Of a DNA stretch of 20,585 bases, positions 14,896-20,585 are shown piece after piece. The notes below the pieces were generated by a model. It did no database searches. It was not told where the DNA came from and saw nothing but the letters and a program-made list of their open reading frames with translations. Both the position numbers and the translations under genes were made by a program. Source of the stretch: an uncultured Oscillospiraceae bacterium (GTDB lineage: Bacteria; Bacillota; Clostridia; Oscillospirales; Oscillospiraceae); NCBI GenBank assembly GCA_905234575.1, contig CAJOIG010000005.1:1-20585 (forward strand). Reading direction: 5' to 3'. How positions within the stretch are numbered: position 1 is the stretch's first letter; every line of letters starts with the position of its first letter.

Positions 14896-15597
14896 TCAGC
14901 CCAAAACGCGGCCCAGGATCTGAAAATAGGACTCCGGCCGCACGGGACGCGGAGCATAGGCGGGATTGAACGAGCGCAGGACCGGCTGCCGATGCAGGAT
15001 GTTCTCCGCGTCGAGATAATCCTCCGCATCCTCCGGGACGCGCTCGTCATACTGCTTCAAAAGACTTTCGCCATCCAGGGAAAAGACGCCCACCTCCCCG
15101 GGCCGGAGACTCCGGGCCGCGCGGACCCAAACGATCTGTCCGTCCCGATACGCGGGCTCCATGCTGTTTCCGCTCACGCGCAGGGCGTAATCCGTCCCGC
15201 TCGGCACGGAAGCCCGGGGCACGCGCAGCAGCTCAAAATCGTCGCCATCAAGAAAAGAGCCGGGTCCCGCGGACACTGCCACCCGATACAGGCGCACGTC
15301 CACATACTCCGCAAAGGAAACAGGCTCCGGGAGCTCCTCCTCCGCGTACATATCCAGGGGATTTGGGATGGAAAGCACCTCGCACAGAGCCATCATCTGA
15401 TAAGCCGATGGCGTCCGGTCGCCGTTTTCCCAGCGGCTGAGGCCGCTTTTTGAGATGTCGAGTCCGTAGGGCGATAGCGCGCGGCTGAGGTCTGTGAGAC
15501 TCATCCCCGCCGTGACGCGCGCCTCCTCCAAAAGCCTTCCGATCAGGTTCCCGGCCTTCGCCTCGTCGATGCGGAATCGTGGGGTCCCAGCGTTCAT
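14896..15597 (-). CDS. XRE-family repressor with S24 (LexA/CI-like) self-cleavage domain
   Basis: The 233-residue protein has an N-terminal helix-turn-helix (about 17-75; LIGRLLEEARVTAGMSLTDL ... SKSGLSRWENGDRTPS) and a C-terminal S24 domain. The putative cleavage site is Ala110-Gly111 (VSAGPGS), the nucleophile Ser145 in SGNSMEP and the general base Lys181 in LLKQY; the 36-residue Ser-Lys gap matches LexA-type peptidases. It should repress and, on RecA-dependent damage signalling, cleave itself. ATG at 15597 has GGGAGGG upstream and its own promoter. Being first in the operon with a translesion polymerase, it most likely regulates that operon. It is not LexA itself: the HTH is XRE-type rather than winged. 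Confidence 0.92.
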   Translation of the reverse strand: MNAGTPRFRIDEAKAGNLIGRLLEEARVTAGMSLTDLSRALSPYGLDISKSGLSRWENGDRTPSAYQMMALCEVLSIPNPLDMYAEEELPEPVSFAEYVDVRLYRVAVSAGPGSFLDGDDFELLRVPRASVPSGTDYALRVSGNSMEPAYRDGQIVWVRAARSLRPGEVGVFSLDGESLLKQYDERVPEDAEDYLDAENILHRQPVLRSFNPAYAPRPVRPESYFQILGRVLG

Positions 15598-15620
15598 AGG
15601 CTTCCCTCCCTTGCGGATCC

Positions 15621-15650
15621 AGTATATCACAGCCGTTGCCATTTTGTCAA
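15621..15650 (-). promoter_or_regulatory. Promoter of the repressor-polymerase-YolD operon
   Basis: TTGACA (15645-15650) and TATACT (15621-15626) on the minus strand, 18 bases apart, with TGA directly before the -10. The ATG is about 24 nt downstream of the -10. It is the only clear promoter for the three genes 15597-12916. Confidence 0.88.
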
Positions 15651-15651
15651 C
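15635..15651. promoter_or_regulatory. Candidate operator overlapping the -35
   Basis: GTTGCCATTTTGTCAAC is an imperfect palindrome (six of eight pairs match) centred in the promoter spacer and covering the -35 box. Its place suits autorepression by the S24 repressor. Only one copy was noticed, so it remains a suggestion. Confidence 0.4.
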
Positions 15652-15660
15652 AACCAATCG

Positions 15661-15690
15661 AAAACACAGGACCGTCCGAAGACGGTCCTG
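15661..15690 (-). terminator. Intrinsic terminator after the carboxypeptidase-propeller gene
   Basis: CAGGACCGTC and GACGGTCCTG form a perfect 10-bp stem with a UUCG loop on the minus strand, followed by TGTTTTC. It lies 17 nt after the stop at 15708 and separates the glgB group from the repressor operon. Confidence 0.88.
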
Positions 15691-15707
15691 CAGCAGAGGA
15701 AAGTGAA

Positions 15708-18533
15708 TCAGGAGACGCGCAGGGCGATGATGCTCTGCCCGCGGGAACCGACGACGGCGGTATCACCGAAGGCCGCCGGCGACGCCTCGATCAGGCTGCC
15801 GAGGCCCGTGGTGGACAGGATCTGTCCCGTTGCGCCGTCGACGAGGTGCGCCGTGCCCTCGGAGTCGCACAGGAGGATGCGCGCGCCGCCGTTATCGTCG
15901 TACAGGGCCAGGGGCGAGCTCCAGGCGTAATAGCTCATGGGCAGGGTCCAGACCTCGCTGCCGGTAGCGCTGTCCAGGGCCACCAGGAGCCCGGAGCCGA
16001 TGTCCGGCGTGCGGGAGATGCCGTAAATGACAAGGCCCTCGATGCTGCTCCCTTTCCGCCCGAGAACCGGCGAGGACTGCACGCCGCCGGACACACCGGA
16101 GACCGTCCAGACATCATACGTCCGGCTCCATACGACCTCGCCGGTGACGGCATCCAGCTTGTAGATCATGATGGGACCGCGCATATCCTGGTCCGCGGTC
16201 CAGTGCAGGGACGGAGCGGTATATATATACCCGTGGCCGGGGCCATCCGGCTCATACACGGGAGTGGAGTTGGAGTCGTCCCGCGTGTCCTGCGCCCAAA
16301 GCAGCTCCATGCTGTCGAGATCCACGCAGAAGAACATGCCGCCGTTTTCCGAGATATACAGGCAGCGGTCCACGATCACGGCACTTGCCTCATAGCCATA
16401 CCAAAAGCTCTTATCGTTGGAGCGGTCCGTATCATATCGGGTGCGGACGGGCTCCTCCGGCGCAATGGAGATCGTGCCGGCGTTCGGGTCATACGCGGTG
16501 TTCAGCCGCATGGTGTAAAGGATGCCGTTCTCTCCCGGCCAGATCAGCGTGTCGGACTCCGCGTCCACCAGCGGCGAGGAGTCAAAGGCACACCAGCTGT
16601 CGTTGTCCACACGGTTGGCGTCTCTGTCAGCGTAGCCGTCCTCGTACAGGACGGAGCCGTCGATCAGGCTCACGATGAACATGCGCGGGCGGGTGCCGTC
16701 GGACAGGGCGTCGCCCGACCCGACGTAAAACAGCGGGTAACCACGGGGATCCAGCGCGCCGGCGCCCTTGAAGGGCATACCGAGATTCAGCGGATCGCGG
16801 GTGTAGCTGCCGTCGTCCAGATCCAGGAAATAGACATGCCCGTCCAGCGTGGCATAGATGACCTCGGTCAGTCCCTCCTTGGCCTTCTTGTCGGCATAAA
16901 GGTTCATCACGGAGCGGGTTGCGGCATCCCACTGGACGATGAGAGGCTGGCCCGTCCAGCCGCTGCCGGTCCAGGCGTCGCTCATGCTGCCCGCCAGACT
17001 GCCGGTCCCCGAGGTCCATTTGGTCGAGAGCCCCTGCGCGTTCGTGGGGATGGTCCCATAGCTGCCGCCGTCCCGGTAGTTTCCGCCGCGGAACGAGGCG
17101 ACGCCGGGCAGCGCATAATAGTCGCCGCCGTCAAAGGAGATACCGGCATCACGCAAATACGAGGGAATTAAGCCGCTCCCGTTCAGGATCTCCCACCGAA
17201 CGCCCCAGTTGGAAGGCAAGGCGGACGGCGCCGCCTCCGGCCGGAACGAGGGCCGCGCGGCAAGCTCTGCCTCCGCAGCCGCCCGGGCAGCCTCCTGCGC
17301 GGCGACGGTATCCCGGTACTCCGCCAGCGCCCTGCGCCCCTTTCCCGCGCCGCGCAGACACAGGAGGGCGGGAATAAGGAAAACCACAGCCAGGATCAGC
17401 GTCGGTCCGGCCGCGCGGATCGCCCGTTTTCCGTTGAAATGCCGCTTATAGTGATCCCGGGCGTTTTTCAGCCGCAGCAGCGTGAGCAAAGCCAGGGCGA
17501 GCGGCGCAAGGAGCAGGAGTACCCCCAGCACCGTCAGAAGGATCGGACGAGCCCGGGACGGCGCATTCTCTTCGGTGAACGTCATCGCCGGGACCGTCTG
17601 TGCATCGGAAAGCGCGATATTCGTGTTATAGGCGTCCATCCCGCTGCTTACCGCGCCGAAGCCATAGGCAAGAAGGTCCTTTGTAAGGAACCAGCGGTCC
17701 CGCTGCTCCTCCGAGGGATCGCCGTACACAAGGCAAAGCAGGCGCTTTCCGTTCCGCTCCGCGCTGGTAACGAGGCAGCCGCCCGCCGTGGGAGTATAGC
17801 CCGTCTTGATCCCGGTGACCCAGGAGCAGGCCGTCCCCGGCATATCCTCTTTCTCGAAGAGGAAGCGGTTCGAGGTGTCGAGCTGTCGGGCGCCGGCCAT
17901 GTTCGTCGCCGGGAGCATGTAATGCGCCGTGGAGACGATCGTCATAAAGGCCGGGGTCTGCATCGCGGCCGCGGCGAGCTTCGCCATATCCCGCGGCGTG
18001 GTATAGTGATTCTCATCCTGTACTCCGTGCGGATTTACGAAGTGGCTCGACGTCATGCCGAGGGCCGCCGCCTTCTCGTTCATGAGCGAGGCGAACGCAT
18101 CCTTTCCGCCCGCGACATGGTACGCCAGAGCGGAGGCACAGTCGTTGCCGGAGACGAGCATGAGCCCGTACAGGAGCTGCTCCACCGTGATCTGTTCTCC
18201 GGCCTTCAGCATGGGTACGAGGGTGCTGTCGTCGCCCTCATAGATTCCGGTGAGCGCCGCGCCGTCCACGTTGACGACGGTATTCAGGTCCGGCGTCTGA
18301 TCCAGTACGACAAGAGCCGTGAGGATCTTGGTCGTGCTGGCCGGCCAGACGCGGCTGTCCGCGTCTTTCTCAAACAGGACCTCGCCGCTGTCCGGGTCCA
18401 TCAGCAGGACGGAGGACGGCGAGACCTCCCCGCCGTAATCCGCGAAAGCGGGAATCCCCGGGGACAGCGCGAGAAGGACGCAGAGAATCAGGGAAACCAG
18501 CGCGTATCTCTTTCTATGCGTGGTAAAGATCAT
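15708..18533 (-). CDS. D-Ala-D-Ala carboxypeptidase (peptidase S11) fused to a PQQ-like beta-propeller
   Basis: The 941-residue protein joins two extracytoplasmic modules. A signal peptide or anchor (residues 8-31, ending AFA-D) precedes an S11 domain (about 35-315) with all three penicillin-binding motifs: Ser66-x-x-Lys69 in PASTTK, Ser128-Gly-Asn130, and Lys243-Thr-Gly245. Two hydrophobic segments (329-353 and 375-395) flank a short basic loop (KNARDHYKRHFNGKR), so the chain dips through the membrane and returns outside. After an Ala/Glu-rich helix (396-428), residues 440-941 are a propeller with repeated WDAATRSV, VYFLDLDDG, VALDSATGSEVW and HLVDGATGQIL blades. The S11 half should trim peptidoglycan stem peptides; the propeller may bind a ligand or partner. 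Usual S11 enzymes are about 400 residues. The gene lies 15 nt after the dehydrogenase gene; its GAGG site is rather far (13 nt) from the ATG. Confidence 0.9.
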   Translation of the reverse strand: MIFTTHRKRYALVSLILCVLLALSPGIPAFADYGGEVSPSSVLLMDPDSGEVLFEKDADSRVWPASTTKILTALVVLDQTPDLNTVVNVDGAALTGIYEGDDSTLVPMLKAGEQITVEQLLYGLMLVSGNDCASALAYHVAGGKDAFASLMNEKAAALGMTSSHFVNPHGVQDENHYTTPRDMAKLAAAAMQTPAFMTIVSTAHYMLPATNMAGARQLDTSNRFLFEKEDMPGTACSWVTGIKTGYTPTAGGCLVTSAERNGKRLLCLVYGDPSEEQRDRWFLTKDLLAYGFGAVSSGMDAYNTNIALSDAQTVPAMTFTEENAPSRARPILLTVLGVLLLLAPLALALLTLLRLKNARDHYKRHFNGKRAIRAAGPTLILAVVFLIPALLCLRGAGKGRRALAEYRDTVAAQEAARAAAEAELAARPSFRPEAAPSALPSNWGVRWEILNGSGLIPSYLRDAGISFDGGDYYALPGVASFRGGNYRDGGSYGTIPTNAQGLSTKWTSGTGSLAGSMSDAWTGSGWTGQPLIVQWDAATRSVMNLYADKKAKEGLTEVIYATLDGHVYFLDLDDGSYTRDPLNLGMPFKGAGALDPRGYPLFYVGSGDALSDGTRPRMFIVSLIDGSVLYEDGYADRDANRVDNDSWCAFDSSPLVDAESDTLIWPGENGILYTMRLNTAYDPNAGTISIAPEEPVRTRYDTDRSNDKSFWYGYEASAVIVDRCLYISENGGMFFCVDLDSMELLWAQDTRDDSNSTPVYEPDGPGHGYIYTAPSLHWTADQDMRGPIMIYKLDAVTGEVVWSRTYDVWTVSGVSGGVQSSPVLGRKGSSIEGLVIYGISRTPDIGSGLLVALDSATGSEVWTLPMSYYAWSSPLALYDDNGGARILLCDSEGTAHLVDGATGQILSTTGLGSLIEASPAAFGDTAVVGSRGQSIIALRVS

Positions 18534-18548
18534 GTCGGTCTTACATCC

Positions 18549-19511
18549 TCAGTAGCCCGTGGTTCGGTCCACGACATGCGCCAGAGGCAGACCGCGGACA
18601 TAGCGGTACAGGTTTTCCCCGCTGAGACGGACAACGCGCTCGAAGGTCTCCCGCAGCAGAAACTGCCCGGAGATATGCGGCGTGATCAGGATGCGCTCGT
18701 CGTCCCACAGCGGATCGTCCGCGGGCAGGGGCTCCGGCTCGGTCACGTCCATGGCGACGCCGCCGAGGGTCCCGTCCGCGAGAACCGCCTTCAGTCCCGC
18801 CGGATCAATGGCGTTGCCGCGGCCGCAGTTCACGACAAAAGCGCCGGGCTTCAGAAGGCGCAGACGGCGTTCGTCCAGGATGTGCGCCGTGGCGGTTCCG
18901 CCGGGCAGCGCCATGCCGACGATGTCCGCCCGCGGCAGGAGTTCATCCAGCTCGTCGATGGTGTGGACCTCATCGAGCCAGTCCGGCTTCTCCCCCGCCC
19001 GGCGGCGCACGCCGATGACGTAGGCTCCGAGAGCTTTCATCTTGCGGGCATAGCTGCCGCCGATGTCTCCAAGGCCCAGCGCCAGGACCTTGGACCCCTC
19101 CACGGAGGTGATGGGGCCGCGGCACTCCCAGAGATGCGCCTGCTGGTTGCGGGCATACTGATGCAGACGGCGCACCAGCGCAAAGCTCGCCGCGACCATG
19201 TGCTCCGACACGGCGAGGCCGTAAGCGCCGGAGGCGTTCGTGAGGGTCACGTCCTCCCGCAGAAGGCCGGGCCGAAGATAGGCGTCCGCCCCGGCCCAGG
19301 AGATCTGCAGCCATTCGAGCTTTTTCGCCGCGGGCAGAAGCTCCGCGTCCAGGCTGCCGAGAATGACGGAAACCTCCGCCAGATCCTCCGCCTTCAGCTC
19401 CTCCGTAGGGATGTAAATGAACTCATATTCCTCCGACGTCCCGGAGGCCTGGGAGGCGAAAAACGCCTTATGCTGCGGCTCCAGGGGAAGTGTAACAAGG
19501 ATTTTTTTCAT
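18549..19511 (-). CDS. D-isomer-specific 2-hydroxyacid dehydrogenase family protein
   Basis: The 320-residue cytosolic NAD(P)-dependent enzyme has the family's NAD site ALGLGDIGGSYARKM (GxGxxG at 146-151) and three catalytic residues: Arg231 in NCGRGNAID, Glu260 in DVTEPEPLP and His279 in ITPHISGQ. The N-terminal substrate domain shows LEWLQISWAGAD and the TNASGAYGLAVSEHMVA helix. The length is normal. It could act on D-lactate, phosphoglycerate-like or other 2-oxo acids; the substrate cannot be read from the sequence. The ATG at 19511 has AGGAGG 8 nt upstream and lies 11 nt after the glgB stop, so they are likely co-transcribed. The functional link to glycogen branching is unclear. Confidence 0.92.
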   Translation of the reverse strand: MKKILVTLPLEPQHKAFFASQASGTSEEYEFIYIPTEELKAEDLAEVSVILGSLDAELLPAAKKLEWLQISWAGADAYLRPGLLREDVTLTNASGAYGLAVSEHMVAASFALVRRLHQYARNQQAHLWECRGPITSVEGSKVLALGLGDIGGSYARKMKALGAYVIGVRRRAGEKPDWLDEVHTIDELDELLPRADIVGMALPGGTATAHILDERRLRLLKPGAFVVNCGRGNAIDPAGLKAVLADGTLGGVAMDVTEPEPLPADDPLWDDERILITPHISGQFLLRETFERVVRLSGENLYRYVRGLPLAHVVDRTTGY

Positions 19512-19522
19512 TGGTCATCCTC

Positions 19523-20585
19523 CTACTCAAAGGGACGAAGATCATAGGTGAGCATATAGGGATAGCCGTCGCAGTCGTGCGCCTGGGCCGTCAGCGGCGG
19601 GATGCCGCCGATCTCCGCGGGATTGCCCGCGCCGGGAAGACTGTCGTAGGTGCTGAACACCCGCGGATAGTATCCCGGCTTCGGCACACCGACAGTGTAG
19701 CCCGCATAATGCGACGGGGAGAAGTTGCAGATCACGAGGACCGCGCCGTCGTAGTTCCAGGGGTTGCGCCGGATGAAGCTGATGGTATTGCGCCAGGCGT
19801 CGTTCCGGTTGACCCACTCAAAGGTGGCGGGATCGCGGCTGTCGGCGTACAGACAGGGATATGCCCGATACACGGAAAGCAGGTTCCGCACGCACTGCAT
19901 CACGTCCCGGTGACCGAAGTCGTCCGCGAGCCACCAGTCCAGCTCCCGGGCTTCGGACCACTCCCGGTCCTGGGCGAATTCCTGGCCCATGAACAGGAGC
20001 TTCTTGCCGGGATGGGTAAACTGGTATGTATACAGCGTCTTGAGTCCGCCAAAGCGGTCTTCCACGCTGCCGGGGGCCTTCTCCACCATGGAATGCTTGA
20101 GATGCACGACCTCGTCGTGGGACAGAACCAGGACGAAGTTTTCAAAGAACGCGTAATCGACCGTGTGGGTCAGTTCGCCGTGGTGCCACTTGCGGTAGAT
20201 CGGGTCGTGGGCGATGTAGCGCAGGGTGTCGTTCATCCAGCCCATGTTCCACTTGAGCATAAAGCCCACGCCGCCGTGCTCCACGTCCGTCGTGATGCCG
20301 GAGAGCGTGGAGGAATCCTCCGCAATGAGGTAGCCCGGCGTCTCCCGGGTGACGGCATAGTTGAGCTGCTTGAGGAAGTCGCGGCTTTCCAGGTTCTCGT
20401 TGCCGCCGAAGATGTTCGGCCGCCACTCCGCGCGGCTGAAGCTGGCATACAGCATCGCCGCTACGGCGTCCACGCGCAGCGCGTCGATGTGGAATTCCCG
20501 TATCCAGTAGAACGCGCTGGAAATAAGGAAGGACCGGACCTCGGGCTTGGCATGGTCGAAGGCCTTGGTGCCCCACTCGGGATAC
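19523..20585 (-). CDS. glgB: 1,4-alpha-glucan branching enzyme, C-terminal part, cut by window edge
   Basis: GlgB introduces alpha-1,6 branches into glycogen. The visible 353 codons run from EWGTKAFDHAKPEVRSFL, inside the catalytic barrel, to the C-terminal beta domain. Active-site residues of GH13 branching enzymes are present: the nucleophile Asp in FHIDALRVDAVAAM (near 20471), the acid/base Glu in IAEDSS, and the HDEVVH motif with its transition-state Asp. The C-terminus VICNFSPSHYAGYTVGVP is typical. The gene begins beyond the window. A GTG near 20473 lies inside the RVDAV motif and is not a start. It is the first visible gene of a row with the dehydrogenase and the carboxypeptidase fusion. 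Confidence 0.96.
   Translation of the reverse strand, partial: YPEWGTKAFDHAKPEVRSFLISSAFYWIREFHIDALRVDAVAAMLYASFSRAEWRPNIFGGNENLESRDFLKQLNYAVTRETPGYLIAEDSSTLSGITTDVEHGGVGFMLKWNMGWMNDTLRYIAHDPIYRKWHHGELTHTVDYAFFENFVLVLSHDEVVHLKHSMVEKAPGSVEDRFGGLKTLYTYQFTHPGKKLLFMGQEFAQDREWSEARELDWWLADDFGHRDVMQCVRNLLSVYRAYPCLYADSRDPATFEWVNRNDAWRNTISFIRRNPWNYDGAVLVICNFSPSHYAGYTVGVPKPGYYPRVFSTYDSLPGAGNPAEIGGIPPLTAQAHDCDGYPYMLTYDLRPFE

Noticed and set aside
13332..15050. Longer polymerase start at 15050
   Set aside because: The extra 73 codons overlap the repressor gene and are unlike the family, while the ATG at 14831 has a good ribosome site and the conserved IYIAIDLKSFYASVE start.
17439..19547. 702-codon plus-strand open frame opposite the carboxypeptidase and dehydrogenase genes
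   Set aside because: It crosses two well-supported minus-strand genes and has no recognisable domain; long antisense frames are expected at this GC content.

Overview
The window looks like chromosomal DNA of a GC-rich (about 60% by eye, not computed) Gram-positive anaerobe of the Clostridia, most likely a gut Oscillospiraceae/Ruminococcaceae-type bacterium. Reasons: strong AGGAG-type ribosome sites, UUCG-capped intrinsic terminators, a ZTP riboswitch on a purECFMN-type operon without purK, a stand-alone IMP cyclohydrolase of the PurO family, a bacterial acyl-ACP thioesterase, a YolD/UvrX-type polymerase pair and an OYE-type iron-sulfur flavoenzyme. The genus is an inference and cannot be fixed from this sequence. 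Every protein gene lies on the minus strand; only two tRNA genes lie on the plus strand.

Right to left (the direction of transcription): (i) 20585-15708 holds the 3' part of glgB, a D-2-hydroxyacid dehydrogenase and a very large D-Ala-D-Ala carboxypeptidase fused through a membrane hairpin to a PQQ-type beta-propeller, closely spaced and ended by an intrinsic terminator. (ii) 15650-12880 is a compact damage-response-like operon: an S24 (LexA/CI-like) self-cleaving repressor, a Y-family polymerase and a YolD-like protein, with its own promoter, a candidate operator, and a terminator hairpin it shares with the opposing tRNA unit. (iii) 12676-12873 is a tRNA-Gly(CCC)-tRNA-Pro(CGG) unit with its own promoter. 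(iv) 12544-10397 is a UvrD/PcrA-type helicase. (v) 10277-8274 is a trimethylamine-dehydrogenase/BaiCD-like flavoprotein with its own promoter. (vi) 8253-6642 is a Pro-Glu-rich repeat protein followed by an acyl-ACP thioesterase. (vii) 6606-1 is the purine operon purE-purC-purF-purM-purN-purO-purH(C-terminal domain only)-purD, tightly coupled by ATGA overlaps, preceded by a strong promoter, a ZTP riboswitch and a competing hairpin.

The purine operon is the best understood part. Its riboswitch reads ZTP, which accumulates when 10-formyl-THF is short, and its genes encode both formyl-THF-using steps (PurN and the AICAR transformylase). The usual bifunctional PurH is replaced by two separate proteins, a PurO-type cyclohydrolase and a transformylase-only PurH, encoded next to each other.

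The most unusual items are the carboxypeptidase-propeller fusion, the thioesterase lacking two expected catalytic residues, the tandem-repeat Pro-Glu protein, and the OYE enzyme with an altered active-site motif. I did not find a CRISPR array, insertion sequence, prophage or clear defence island. No gene-free stretch exceeds 300 bases; the longest are 12545-12915 (which contains the tRNAs) and 6425-6641 (the riboswitch leader).
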